From Micropterix aruncella (lineage: Eukaryota > Arthropoda > Insecta > Lepidoptera > Micropterigidae): 64,000 bases of DNA. Numbering within the stretch: position 1 is the first letter of the stretch; every line of letters begins with the position of its first letter. The notes beneath the pieces were generated by a model. It saw only the letters and a list, made by a program, of their open reading frames with translations, ran no database searches and had not been told where the DNA came from. The stretch spans positions 29,777,659 through 29,841,658 of the forward strand of contig OX155963.1 in the NCBI GenBank assembly GCA_944548615.1. Reading direction: 5' to 3'. Both the position numbers and the translations under genes were made by a program. This document shows positions 1-11,359 of the stretch, piece by piece.

Positions 1-329
1 AGAAAATATAATTTTTCATAATAACTGTATATATATCAAAATATTAAAATATTTTTTCGAGGTCGACTACCTTATAAATAGCATGTGTAATAAGCCAGTG
101 TTTAAAATTTTATTCGTTTTTTTTTTGTTTCTAAATCTCGGACTTTGGGGAGGGATATTTTGGCTTTGCTTCGAGTGTCTCGATCATTTACGCGTATGTT
201 AAGCGTACACTCGTTTATGTCGTTTTAAGAAATGGGAATATTATCAAACCATGTACATGGACAATTTTGCGAAAATTAAAAAAGAACATCTACGGGTTAA
301 AATTCTAAAAAAGGCTCTGGATTGAATAA
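1..329. other. AT-rich sequence with no recognised feature
   Basis: No coding, RNA or repeat signal that I can support. There is a poly-T run near 120, and the sequence leads into the decayed mariner. Confidence 0.5.
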
Positions 330-1730
330 GAAAAAACTACATTGTATTACCAAAAACCAATGTATTGTTTCTCAACATATTTTCCGTGTGCGTTAATACA
401 CATTTGAAAATGTGTAAAAGAATTTTTATACCATTTATTTTACTCCTGGAGTGATCCTCCAGTGATCCTCCAGTGATCGGAAGCATGTTTTTTATAATAT
501 TCTTCAACAGCTTCTTATGGCGATGAAAATCGTTGACCGCGTAATTGGTTCTTAATTTTTGGGAATAACAAGAAGACATAAGATGCCAAGTCGTGACTGA
601 GAGGAGGATGATATGACTGTAGTTATGCGTTTTCGCCTTTAAAATTCGTGTGTCTATCTGGTCGTGTGAGAGCTAGCATTGTTATTGTTCAAGAGAATAC
701 AGCGTTTACGGTTGCTTGTACTGAGTTCGTCAACAAATTCCAGGAAGCAAATGGTCGCATACCAAACAGCATTCAAAGTACGAAGATTCTCCAAAGCAAC
801 ATTAGCTACATGTCAAGTTTTCCTAAAAAAAAGCGACCATCCGCTTGATGTTTCACACTATATTTGACGCCCATTCTTTGAATCTGGTAAGCATCGCATT
901 GCGTACGCGTACCGTTTTTTGAGACTCAGACAAATTGTGATGGATCCACCGCAAGCACAGTTTTCCCAAATCCAAATATCTGTGTATAGGATTGATTGTA
1001 CGTGACTCGTGCTTATGCCTAAGGATGCTCGGATCTCAAGCTAGATCAGATGCCTGTCTGTTTCAATCATACGGAACATATCACCGATGTTTTTTTTGTT
1101 GACAGCGGTGGACGCAGTGGCGGATTTGCCCTAAGGCCCAGTAGGCCAATATTAAGGGCGGCCAATCTTGGCAAAATTGGCAAAAAATCACTGTTCTGGA
1201 GAACGATCGTTTTCTTGTTTGCGACGAGTTAAAAATTATTTACGCACAATAATGACGGAGCAAAGGTTAAACGATCTTGCTTTGCTTAACATAGAAGCTA
1301 TTTTTTTAAGGAAATTGGATTGCGAAGATTTAATTAATGATTTTGCTGCGCTTAAGTGCAGACGAGTTTTGTAACACATTGTAAAACACTTATTATATCT
1401 TGTATGAGAATAACCTTTAGTTATTTAAATAAATAAAACTTAACACCGTTTGAAATATTTTATTTAAATGTGCAATTATCCCTGAATCCTCGAAAAAATA
1501 CAAACTGGCAGTTGTTATACTTAACTGATGTGGAAACGATTTCGATAAAAGTTGTCAAAAAATTATATTCATTATGTAGTCTATATGATGGGTGCTGAGA
1601 AAGGGGCGGCTGGTACCTGATACATGGCATGGGGCCTAGGGCGGTCAAGACTGCAAATCCGCCACTGGGTGGACGTTTGACCGTCACTGATATTGACACG
1701 ACCGCGTTTGGATTCCGTCAACTACATAGT
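330..1730 (-). mobile_element. decayed mariner-type transposon, interrupted by a hAT element
   Basis: Read on the minus strand, all three frames contain pieces of a mariner transposase. The clearest is LFPKIKNQLRGQRFSSP at about 500-560, preceded by a degraded form of the HPPYSPDLAP block in which the third catalytic aspartate position reads valine. Upstream lie NASSHT (the second-aspartate region, with aspartate replaced by asparagine), ETDRHL and EIRASLG (the N-terminal helix-turn-helix region, near 1000-1070). Many stops and frameshifts show that it is long dead. The hAT insertion at 1115 splits the N-terminal part. I could not find the mariner TIRs, so the ends are approximate. Confidence 0.75.
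1115..1667 (+). mobile_element. hAT-type transposon, internally deleted, with 8-bp TSD
   Basis: The ends are inverted repeats starting CAGTGGCGGATTTGC on the left and finishing GCAAATCCGCCACTG on the right. Both sides carry the identical 8-bp duplication GGTGGACG (1107-1114 and 1668-1675). TIRs beginning CAG and an 8-bp TSD are diagnostic of hAT. The 553-bp element is too short for a full transposase (usually over 500 residues), but it keeps the last ~40 codons: the reading ending near 1374 contains RLNDLALLNIEAIFLRKLD and then CRRV, which resembles the hAT dimerisation tail of ZMYM/SCAND3-like transposases. It is therefore a deletion derivative that would need transposase supplied elsewhere. 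It inserted into the already resident mariner. Confidence 0.9.
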
Positions 1731-2688
1731 TATGAATAGTGGACTTGCTAGGTGATTGATCGCTAAAACAGTTTGAAGCTGAGCGAGGCTCTGCTGAGCT
1801 GTCAAATTACTCTTAATATCGTAGAAAATCATACAAAGAAAATTTCCACGAGTTAAATACCCATTGCAATCCATACCTCACTGTCGACACGGCGAATTAA
1901 CAATGGATTTTCAAGACGAAAAAAAAACGTTTGTGGACAAGTAATAGTGTAAAAACCAAATGACAGTCAGATGAAACAAACTTGATCCTACAGCCAAATA
2001 GTTCAACTTTCAAATGTTGCAATTTTCAAATATTTTTTAAATACTTTCAGTGTGGCCTATGTTTATTTTCAAATAACTCTCCACCAGCTTCTATACATAT
2101 AACGTGTCATGCCTAAAACTATTTTGAAGCATGTCTTCCAGTCCACAAGAGACATCTATTCCACTGTCTGCTCGAATCAAGCTCGAATCTGGCGATGAAA
2201 ACGGTTTTCCTCACATGATTCAAACGGAGCCAAATAGGGATTGTAAGGACAGCGACCAGTTTGACTGGTGTGCCATCTAGAAATTCCGCGTTTAGAGCGC
2301 CGAAGCGCTGTCACGTTGTCGTGGCCATTGATTATATACAGTATTACATCGCTTAATGCAGTACTACGTTTTGGCAGCAAGAATTTTACTACGAAACTCA
2401 ACGTGTAGGTGGCATTCATAGTTCCAAAGTTGATTAATTTTCTTTTGTGTTCAATAGGGCGGCGTTCGTGATATGGCTGTATAGCGGTGCACTATAGATG
2501 GAGTTCTAAACAAGCCTATACGGTATCCCATCTCGAAATAAAATATTAATATTATAACAATCGTTGAATCCATACAATAGCTGAATAGTAGATGAAGCTA
2601 GCCCTAAAAGGATTGGTCTTATATTAAGGAATTAAGGCTAAATAGTGGTGAGTTTGCGTGGTATCTGCCTGGCAACTACGAGATCAAG
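1731..2688. other. non-coding; one weak repeat shared with ~53.2 kb
   Basis: No convincing gene. About 2330-2560 resembles 53205-53310: both contain a version of TACTACGTTTTGGCAGC, an ATTTTACTAC block, and end in a CTC(G)AAATAAAA run. This suggests an old interspersed repeat, perhaps a LINE 3' end, but I cannot classify it. Confidence 0.4.
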
Positions 2689-2704
2689 TCCTTAATGCGT
2701 ACAA

Positions 2705-3337
2705 CTAGAGGTGTCAGTTGACAGCTCCAGTTGTAGTTACAACGAGCGAACCTGTCACCTCAGGAAATTTGAACGATATTTGATCGTTTTGCCTCTCGTA
2801 AGATGTACGTAGAAGATTTAGGACGAAACAGTCCACTGTATAGTTACCACTCTACTTGTACCCAGCGGGCCGACACTCACGCCCTTACTTCCAGTTACAG
2901 ACAGATTTTTCCGGCCTCCTGGCTGGTGACGGGTTCGAGGTCGCTTGCGCGGTCCTCTCCCTTACGTAGCGGTGATTCGGTTTTTACCGAATCTATCGCG
3001 GACCAAGGCATCCTTCGCCCGGCTTTCACTCGGTGTCAGATAACCGATTGGTCGTTTCGAGAGCAGTTGCCGTAATGTTAACAACCACCCCCGCTCTATA
3101 GGAAACAGAACCGTTTCCATACTCCCCCAGCTATCTGTCGGAATGACAGTCGATTGTCTGACGCCGCACGGTGCGCAAACCGTCCAGGAGCGCCAGCAGT
3201 ACGATTCCCAAAGAAACTGGCCCGCAGGCACAGAGTAACCTACCCGGGCACGTACACGTACGGGTGCTGACCTGTAAGTTCGACCGACCCTAACACATGG
3301 GTCATAAAGGCTCAACTGCACTGGGCCCATTAGCTCC
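2705..3337 (+). repeat. RepA copy 1 (unclassified ~630-bp interspersed repeat)
   Basis: This copy begins CTAGAGGTGTCAG and ends GGGCCCATTAGC. It is flanked by a 16-bp duplication with one mismatch (TCCTTAATGCGTACAA at 2689-2704 and TCCTTAACGCGTACAA at 3338-3353). Relatives lie at 4915, 11360, 24558, 31186, 50860 and 51349. There is no long conserved reading frame and no A-rich or simple tail. The long TSD points to target-primed retroposition rather than a DNA transposon. Diagnostic internal blocks are CCTCAGGAA, CCAGCGGG, TTCGAGGTCGCTTGCG and CGTCCAGGAGCGCCAG. Open frames across it are not conserved between copies. Confidence 0.8.
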
Positions 3338-3353
3338 TCCTTAACGCGTACAA

Positions 3354-3779
3354 ATAGCTCGGTTGTTAAACAGGCATTACTCTTACAACTGGGTAGCTAG
3401 GTAAAGTTACCTCCGTTGTATCAACTTCAGTGATCACGGTGATCACGAGATGTACCTAATATTATGGCAAAAAAGAGCACGATCATTAACATAGGATAGA
3501 TTCTTCGCTCATTCTTCTTAAAATAGGCATACACTTAGTCGCCATAGTTAATTGAATTGAATATACTTTATTTGCAGTTAAAAGTAAAAAAGTCAAATAT
3601 CTTGCAACTAACCTAATCATACAGTGCATTGGTGCATGCGCCCTTTGTGAAAATAAAGATTACTAAATAAATAAGTTATTTTGCGTATAATACAAACTAC
3701 CTTTTTTGAAACAAACAATGCCCGAGGAGAGTAACCTGGGAGAGGAAAGAGAGAGAAAAAGCGGAGAACTAGTTACTTC
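3354..3779. other. non-coding, nothing recognised
   Basis: AT-rich DNA between RepA copy 1 and the Harbinger-like remnant. I see no supported feature. Confidence 0.4.
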
Positions 3780-4164
3780 TTACTCCTCATTTACACGCTC
3801 TCGCGAGCTAACGCGAGTCTACGCGAGATAGCACGAACACGAGCATGTAAACGGCACGTTCGCGTAGTCTCGCCACTCGTCGTCGCTCGCGAGCGGCGCT
3901 CGCCTCGGTGGCGGTATTTTGGACGCGAGACAAAAGGACTCGTGGCGAACGCGAGCGTGCTGTTTACACGCTCACGTCGTTTCAGTTGCTTACTATCCGT
4001 TGAAGGAGTGTGCCGTATATGTAGTTAGTTCAACGTTATGGGGGACAATAACGAAACGCCATTGTTTTAAGAATTGTATAGGTCGGAACCAGTAGGTACT
4101 TGGACCCAAAATATATTAATCATAAAGATAAACAGAAAGTGAATGAAGTGTGCCTTTCGATTTT
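3780..4164 (+). pseudogene. PIF/Harbinger-like remnant with a MADF-like start
   Basis: A CpG-rich block (about 3790-3990), rich in CGCGAG and TTTACACGCTC motifs, precedes an ATG at 4038. From there the sequence reads MGDNNETPLF, a stop, then ELYRSEPV, and after a frameshift NHKDKQKVNEV. This spacing fits a MADF/Myb-SANT type DNA-binding domain (L-Y-x-S-E-P ... N-H-K-D-K-x-K-V-N), which accompanies PIF/Harbinger transposons and also occurs in host genes. The reading breaks exactly where the foldback element begins at 4165. The motif is visible; the family call is inference. Confidence 0.45.
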
Positions 4165-4558
4165 AACGGACGAAGCCCTAATCAACCCTTTTGCCGACTG
4201 TGCTTAGAAGTGCACGAATATCCTTACTGTCTACAGCAAGAAGCCTAGGATTATTCTTAAATCTTATCGTGCACTTCTAAGCACAGTCGCGAAAGGGTTG
4301 ATTAGGGCTTCGTCCGTTCGAAGACTCTCTATAGGCTAAAGAATACCTCAGCGTTACAGTTAGAACGCTTTGATTTTATCGGTCCTTACCGATAAAATCA
4401 TAGCTTTCTGACTGTAACGCTGAGGTATTCTCTAGCCTATAGAAAGCCCTCGAACGGACGAAGCCCTAATCAACCCTTTTGCTGACATGTGCTTAGAAGT
4501 GCACGTTAAGATTAACGAATAATCCTAGGATTATTGCTGTAGACAGTAAGGGTATTTC
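4165..4558. mobile_element. foldback element with long inverted arms
   Basis: Two arms of about 170 bp (4215-4383 and 4388-4558) are imperfect inverted copies meeting at a 4-nt loop (CCTT at 4384-4387). The innermost stem is GATTTTATCGGT/ACCGATAAAATC. A ~50-bp module beginning ACGGACGAAGCCCTAATC occurs three times: plus at 4165-4215, minus at 4269-4318 and plus at 4453-4504. The left end therefore has an extra inverted copy. I see no coding capacity. The element could be a foldback MITE or a segment rebuilt by template switching. It interrupts the MADF-like remnant. Confidence 0.8.
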
Positions 4559-4914
4559 TGAAGAATTCACATTATCCTAAGGGATACGTAAAGAGGAAAT
4601 GTGGTCATATTAACAGGGCTGGATTTAAAATTGACTATCCATTTTACTTCACTCACCAAGCGAATGAAGGAAATTATTTGATTTTTATATAAGCGAAAAA
4701 AAGAGTCTTTGCTTCTACATATATGTATCATATAAAAAAATACATGGACAAATCATTTGAAATCGAAATAACGCTCTCAAACGCGAAAAAACATTTCTAT
4801 ACAGTGTCCATCCCTATCCGAATTCACCCCTCGTTTTCCTAACTAAGACTCGAGCAAAAAAATGCGTTGTGTTTTGTATAGATATTTGGCAAAATCGGTC
4901 CTGGATCTGTGCAA
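4559..4914. other. non-coding, nothing recognised
   Basis: AT-rich spacer between the foldback element and RepA copy 2. I see no feature that I can support. Confidence 0.4.
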
Positions 4915-5536
4915 CTAGGGTTGTCGACTACAGCGGGCGAGCCCGTTACCTCAGGAAGTTTTAACGATTAGTCGTTCTATCTCCCTGGAGTGAGGGCAGA
5001 AGACTTGGACAAAACGGTCCACCGTCTAGCTCCGCCACAAACCCGTAAGAGGCCAACGCCTTAACCGCGAGATAGCCAGGAGTGTTACTGGCGGGCTTAC
5101 ACTCACGCCCTTACTTCCAATTGTGACCAGATTACTCCAGTCTCTCGATTGGTTACGATTTCGAGGTCGCTTGCGCGGTCCTCTCCCTTACGAAGCGGTG
5201 AAACGATGTAAACCGAGTCTATCACGGACCACAGCGTCCTTTACCCGGCTGTTCACCCAGGATCGGGTAGCCGATGGTCGTTTCAAGAGCAGTCGCAGTA
5301 AGGTCCGCAACCACCCCCGCTCTATAGGAAACAGTACTGCTTCCAGACAGACGCACGGTGTGCAGACCGTCCAGGAGCGCCAGAATGTTGATTCCCAGGG
5401 GAACTAACCATAAGGCCAGAGTCCTACCCAGGCTCGCACTTCATGCGTGGAGGCCGTCGGATAGGTGTTGACCCGTGAGTGTGACCAACCCTGAACAGAA
5501 TGGGTCTTCGTGGCCAACTCAGCAAGGGCCCATTAA
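4915..5536 (+). repeat. RepA copy 2
   Basis: It starts CTAGGGTTGTCGACTAC and ends GGGCCCATTAAC, matching the ends of copy 1 and the body of copy 6 (51349) nearly throughout. It includes CCTCAGGAAGTTTTAACGAT and GACCGTCCAGGAGCGCCAG. I could not identify a convincing TSD. An apparent 94-residue open frame (5123-5407) is not maintained in the other copies, so I do not regard it as a gene. Confidence 0.75.
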
Positions 5537-6651
5537 CCCCCATATGTCTGCAGTAAATTTTGTACATGAATAACCGCTATTTGTACATGAATAAGAGAAT
5601 TATTAAATATTCTGGAAATTGAAACGCAGACCTTAACCTACATAACATTGATTATTTAACGACTTTATCCTTCCTCGTTTACCACAGTGGGTGTTCGGTT
5701 CCGTTAAAAGGAATCTGCTATTTTTCAACGATATTTTGGTCTTTATTTTATATATTTAATAATAATTAAATCTGCTTTTTCTATGCTGTTACAAGTTGCA
5801 AGTTCTAAATGTGTGTGATTTCTTGTTTAAGAATTTGTGCTAACAAAGGTTAAATGTTGTGCAGCTAAGTGTTCCTTAGTTCTTCTGAAATCTAGGTCTA
5901 GTCACGGAGTAAGGAAAAGCGTAACTGAGTCACTTTTGCCTATCGGTCGAGAAGAAACGGAGACACTAATAACATACAAGTATATACTAAATAGAGCATG
6001 ATTTTTGAAATCTACATAATATTATTTAATATTTATTAATAAAGTATATATGTATTTATGTATGTATGTGTATATATGTGTGTATTCTTAAATTTAATAT
6101 AATCCATTTTTTATTACATGGTATCTATATAAAGAAAAATTAAGGCAAGGTACATAAACCACCCTACATTCTTTTACATTAAGCCTACCTTAGTACAGGC
6201 GAGGCCTAGTTAGGATGGCTTTGCAACTTAAATATGTGTAACTTCATGGATTTAAATATAGAATTTTGAATTTGCCTTTGAATTTGAGTTATTATTTCTA
6301 AAAGTCGTATAATGTCTATCGACGAAAACGATTTACTAATTTAGTTAAAAAATATATTTCTTCTTCTAAGTTTTGAGCGACTAAATTGCAATAGAAATTT
6401 AGCGAAATTAAATTCGTGAAGTCAATTTAACTCATATTAATTCTGTTCGATTAATAACTATTATAATGTTACATTTATCGATTATTTAACATTTTTTTTT
6501 AATTTCGTAATTGATTATCCTTCCCGCCTAACGGGCGAGTAAGAGATAAAATGTAACGACGTCACAAAATACGTCACGGCATCAAAGAACAAAAATTAAA
6601 CTTCCTAAAAGTAATAAAATGAAGTAAAACAATAAACCACTTTTAAATGGT
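5537..6651. other. non-coding; contains a LINE-type 3' tail
   Basis: At 6185-6290 the sequence AGGCGAGGCCTAGTTAGGAT is followed by repeated TTTGAATTTG motifs. This resembles the 3' ends of the LINE insertions at 40882-41442 and 29430-29545. A short (TATG)n-rich stretch lies at 6045-6085. Nothing else is recognisable. Confidence 0.4.
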
Positions 6652-6900
6652 CCGGTGAAATAGCGCCTATGTCTCTTGATCTTGATTGTAAGGTTCCAGG
6701 TTCGATTCCCGGTTGTGTGGGCGATTACCATTTTCCATTGGGATAAAATTAATGGTGTTGCATTTGAATTATGTCGGTCGAATGCAATAACATAATATAC
6801 ACTGCCAGAAATGTTACAAACATACATATAAATACTTCACAGTATGGTTGGTAGTAAGAGATTGTCTTGTGATAATTAACCTGCCCATTGTGAAATTTTA
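6652..6900 (+). repeat. tRNA-derived SINE, copy 1
   Basis: A B-box-like sequence GGTTCGATTCCCGG lies at about 6699-6712, but the A-box region is degraded. The shared body follows: CCATTTTCCATTGGGATAAA, a TGCATTTGAATT block, and the tail TTGGTAGTAAGAGATTGTC. The same order is seen at 33585 (plus) and 23395-23566 (minus). It is a Pol III-type SINE by structure, not a functional tRNA: no cloverleaf can be drawn after the B box. Confidence 0.75.
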
Positions 6901-7788
6901 GTTTTACAAAAATCGTAACACTTTATTTCGAAACATTGTTTTACTCCAACGTACATAATAAAAATAAGAACAAGACCAGGTTAAAAATATCACAAACATT
7001 TGATGTGACTAATTCATATTTTTTGTACATGTAAATCTCAGCCGGAATATAAAAACAAAAAAAAACAAAAATGATTGCTCTCCATGATTATGCTTATATA
7101 GAGTTTTCCGTATTGCAGACCACCCCGAAAGTGCTCCTTAAAAAGGACCACACGGCAGTTTTTCCCTTTATTTTCGGCCGTCGAAGTCTCTTAATGGTCC
7201 TTTTTACCGCCCGGGCGGCGTCTTCAAAGGCGGCCTTCGCGACGCTCGAGACGCCGCCCAAGAAAGTTTATTTTCCATACTGATTTTAACACCCCACTCA
7301 ATGCAGCAGTAACGAAATATTTACACCCATTAAATGCTCCTGCGTCGGATAAAATTGGTAACCAATATTTAGATTTTTGAAAGAAGAGTATATTATAATA
7401 TGTACAATAGTCAAAAAACGAGGACAAAAAATCTAAATGGCTTTGGTTTTCGAATCGCGACTAAAGCAAAAGAGTTCTATCGCATGAAAATGGAAGTAAA
7501 AAATGTGTATACTTAGGTGCGACATTGTATGTGTTGTAACAAAAAATACATTTTTGTGCAGATCTGGCACGATTTTTTATGGGTTTTAAAGTTTCTTAGA
7601 TTTATTTATTTCTACGAGGTGTTCAAATCGATTTAGTTAGGGAAAGAAAAGACCTCGTAATATTTTTACTTTAGTGGAAAAATATAACAACACCATATTG
7701 AAGAGACCAAACTTCTTAACCTATTTAATAAAGAAAGCGTTATACAACATTACTGCAGAATTGAATCTAAAAAATTACAAACCATATG
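6901..7788. other. non-coding; small GC-rich island at 7110-7270
   Basis: The island contains a perfect 12-bp palindrome CCGCCCGGGCGG (7207-7218) and a 12-bp inverted pair TAAAAAGGACCA/TGGTCCTTTTTA (7139-7150 and 7195-7206). No conserved protein motif was found in any frame. The rest is AT-rich. Confidence 0.4.
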
Positions 7789-7834
7789 TGATAGCGAAAC
7801 TAACAATGGCGAACCATTGTTAGTTTCGCTATCA
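7789..7834. repeat. perfect hairpin, 21-bp arms, 4-nt loop
   Basis: The left arm starts TGATAGCGAAACTAAC and is followed, after loop CGAA (7810-7813), by its exact reverse complement ending GTTTCGCTATCA. There is no T-run, so it is not a terminator. It belongs to a series of similar perfect hairpins in the window. Confidence 0.95.
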
Positions 7835-9889
7835 GATTTGGATTCCATACTTTGCAAAAGACATTGACCTACTAGAGAGAGTAAAAAGTTGCTTTACTCA
7901 TTGTGCATACCTACAGCTTAGAGGATAAGTTGCAGACGCTGGGACTGCAACACAATGGAGGAAACCTAAGTGAGACATATAAGATACTGTCAGGATAGCA
8001 CCAACGTATTTTCCACCTAAAAAGACGGACGGAAATACGAACTTAGCACCAACCTCCATGTCCGAGGTAAGCTGATAAGCTTTGAACCCTCGGAAGCATT
8101 GTCTATACAACACAGTGATCAGGAACTGAACTCATAAATGTTGGCATAAACTTCCTAACATTATTTTGTGCATTAATACATAAACGCATTTTAAGAACAA
8201 ACTGGACAAACTAAAGAAAAGCGAATGACAAATCGAAATTTAACAAGTGCAAAATAGCAACGACGTCAACTTTATGCTGCTTGACTGTTTAAATATAAAT
8301 ATATACATCGCTCAACTTCTGTGAGGCATGGCTAATCTCAATAATTGTTTTAACGCGAATAATTTGGGCGATGTAAGTGATCTAGCAAATACAGTAGTGT
8401 TTCATGATTTTTACCCTTGCTTTCTTCCTTTTTATTTATATAAATTTACTTATATAATTCGATTTATCAACTTCTAACAAAATTGCCCAAGCACAAGCAT
8501 AGTTTTACCACATAAAAATAAGGCAGATTATATGCTTTGCATTATTAATAATGCCTTTCTTTCACCACCTATATATATTCATCACTCTTCTATGAAATTA
8601 ATTAATCACACATTAGATATCTTCCTGATCAAAAGAAACAAAAATCATATTTAGAAAATAAAATTATATAAAATCTTTCATACGTGGACAGGGGCAAAAT
8701 AAATTTAATTACTTTTGCGGTGGTTATTTTTTCAACATACCATTTGCCTCTTAGCGATATGCATACTTTTAGGCGAGATAAAGATCTTTGATAAATTTTC
8801 TCTGATGACTTACTTTATAAATAAATAAATAATAATAAATTTGGACAAAACAGACGAACACAGGAAACGCAGAGGCAAAGTTTTGAAGTTTGGATTCCCA
8901 AAAAACACATTCTGTAAATAAACGAAAACCCTAAATTAATCTGCCACTGCCAACCGCTCCACTTCGAGCCGTTGGCTCCCAGAAAGATGCCGGATTATTG
9001 ACGGTCTATCCGATACGACTTAGACTAACTTTTCTGTTCATTAGATTCTCAAATCATAACAAGTTAAAGGCACTAGTGTGGTGGACATTTTAAAAGGAAA
9101 TACGCGAAAAACAGATCGAAAAAAGATAGACATAAATAATACTTCCTATAGCAAAAAAGGGTTTGGTATTCATTGATGCTTGCTCTCTTATTTATTATTT
9201 TCGGCTTGCGTTCTGTAATTCGTAAAGGTGGAGCTGTCAAAAACAGCTGTTTTTAAAAGCGGAGGGGCGGTTTTTAGAATGCGTGCTGCTGCCTGCGATA
9301 ATTAGGCGGATATATTTCGTAAACAGAAGAACCTGGATATCCTTTTTAAGAGTAGTTTCTCTTATGTCGAAACGTATGCGAAGATAAGCTCAAATTTAAA
9401 GTTTCCTTAAGTGTATTCAAGTTAAAATTCATAGGACAATTATTTAGCTAGCATGGAGGGACTCGCATTATGAAGTATTATATACATCTGCTTGTATGTT
9501 AAAGTTTCCTAGAAATACATTAATCTACTATTGCTGGAATCACATATGAGTACTAATGGTGGTAATCGCTTATACTGCTAGAAGCTACCTTATCAGCTTA
9601 CATAATGAGCTTCGACGATTGGTTCAAATAAATAATTTGCAACAACCCTAAAAGTCCCTTCGAAAAATATTTAACAGATTTATATGAACTGAATATTTTC
9701 ATAACTTTTAAATCTGATAAAACTTAGCGGTTCGAATTATAATAATAAAAATATAGTTAGCTAGAGGATTTCAAGTTGATTAGAGTGATGATACTGTATA
9801 GTGATAACAGTCGAGGAAAGCACACTTTTGATATTATTTTTAAAACACTGTCATCACGATCACTCACTTTTTCGAACACTCGAGGATTT
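7835..9889. other. long AT-rich stretch, nothing recognised
   Basis: I checked all frames for transposase, reverse transcriptase and common host domains and saw none. The short open frames here have no recognisable motif. It may contain decayed repeats that I cannot identify without a library. Confidence 0.4.
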
Positions 9890-10446
9890 TAGGCACTCGG
9901 TTGTTTTGGTGGGACCGCGTGCGGCGAGTCCGTGCGGTCCGTGCGTTGCGTGTGCGGTGCGATCCGCCTGCGGTTCAAACGCGCCAACTAGTGAGGATCG
10001 CGGCTACCGTCTAGGCCGTGGGTGCCGGGCTGGGAGGGCGCCCGCGCGACAGAGACGGCGCGATGCGCCTCCGCGCGCGCGCGACAGAGAGCGGCGATTG
10101 CGGTCGCCGGAGGGTTGGGTTTCAAGCCGCCGAAGGATAAAACATACAAATAAACACGTGTTCGCCGAGGTGCGAGAGGGACGCGCGGCCTCCGGGCGGT
10201 GCGAGCGAGCGGGACGGCCAGCCCTCTCACTCTCTCGATGAGTGCGGTATTTTATAGCATCTCACCGCACTCTCCGAGCGATAACCGCCTCTAAGCGCTC
10301 CAAACGTACGATCTATTTTTCGACATTGTAAAAATAAATCTAGAGAGTCTTCTTCGCCTCTCGTAAGATATTCTACTTCCATACTCTGAGGAAATGCCAT
10401 CACCAGAAGCCTACATTTCGCATGTCAAAGGCAAATGAATGATTGG
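9890..10446 (+). promoter_or_regulatory. CpG-rich block: possible promoter and non-coding first exon
   Basis: Base composition changes abruptly: about 9900-10240 is rich in GCGC, GTGCG and CGCGC, unlike any neighbour. The block ends in CTCTCACTCTCTCGATG and a 9-bp inverted repeat GAGTGCGGT/ACCGCACTC (10240-10248 and 10264-10272). About 180 bp downstream is a good splice-donor match, TGG|GTGAGTG, with GT at 10447. A CpG-rich first exon before a long intron would fit an insect housekeeping or developmental gene, but no coding exon is visible in the window. The 146-residue open frame across it is arginine- and alanine-rich low-complexity and is probably a composition artefact. A GC-rich mobile element is the main alternative. 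Confidence 0.35.
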
Positions 10447-10730
10447 GTGAGTGTTTCTATTGCATATTTTTTAATGATTTGTTATTTGTTTAGTTTTATT
10501 TATATGTCTTACCTCAGGTTACTTAAGGACACAAGTAAATATATTTAAAAGAATAAAAAACACGACTGCCGTGACAGAGAGTGAACTATTGTATTTATAT
10601 TTATTTTTAGTACATTCTTTCACGAAATATTGGTGGTTTATATATTTATCCATATAGACATAATGTATATTTCCAGAATGTACTCAATCAGATTATTCAT
10701 TTGAAACTAAACACGATATTATATTTATGC

Positions 10731-10970
10731 CCCTCCTGTTGCGAAGTAAAAACTCACCTATCACTTTTGCGCGCGACATATTCGGGCAAAAAATCGACGC
10801 GAGTCAACGGCCTTGAGAAAAACGATCATAACTTATAAACCACTAAACGGATTTAAAAAAGATAAAGATAAAAATGATCGCATTGAAATTTGACATATAA
10901 AACATTATAACCTTATCTCGTAAAACAATTAAGATAATAATGAATAAATATTACAAAATTGGCAAACTGA
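10731..10970 (+). repeat. Repeat C, copy 1
   Basis: This matches 17125-17350 over about 220 bp. Shared blocks are CCCCTCCT, GGCCTTGAGAAAAACGA, CATAACTT, ATGATCGCATTGAAATTTGA, TATAACCTTATCTC and AATTAAGATAATAATGAATA. There is no coding potential, and the element class is unknown. Confidence 0.75.
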
Positions 10971-11359
10971 AAAAACTCGCCTATAAAATCATTTCGATTT
11001 TTTGTCACAAAATACGTAAAATATGCAAAAATTGTAAATACAGTTATGTTCTTTATTAAATGCTTTACCAAAACGATATTTTTTTTTACTTATTTGCGTA
11101 CAAAAATATTTATTTATTCAGCCAAGAAAAATTTTATGTATTCTCGTAAAAAAAAATTTTTTTTATTTTTAATTTGTGACTACTTATGGTATTGTTTTAT
11201 ATGAAATTCTTTCAAAATAACTTTATTACTACATCACACTTCTTAGAAATCACACCAGAACTTTGAGCTTTGTCTGATATTATAGAAAAATCTAAAGTTT
11301 TGAGAGTTTCCGCGTCCGAACTTAATAATAAACTTTGAATGCTCATAATATAAAATTCG
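10971..11359. other. AT-rich, nothing recognised
   Basis: Poly-A and poly-T runs only. No gene or element is recognised. Confidence 0.4.

Noticed and set aside
2962..3330. 122-codon open frame on the minus strand
   Set aside because: It lies wholly inside RepA copy 1 and the frame is not kept in the other copies.
7789..7834. Intrinsic transcription terminator
   Set aside because: No T-run follows the hairpin, and the surroundings are eukaryotic.
9801..10241. 146-codon arginine/alanine-rich open frame
   Set aside because: High GC suppresses stops in this block; the residues are low-complexity with no motif, and an open frame also exists on the opposite strand.
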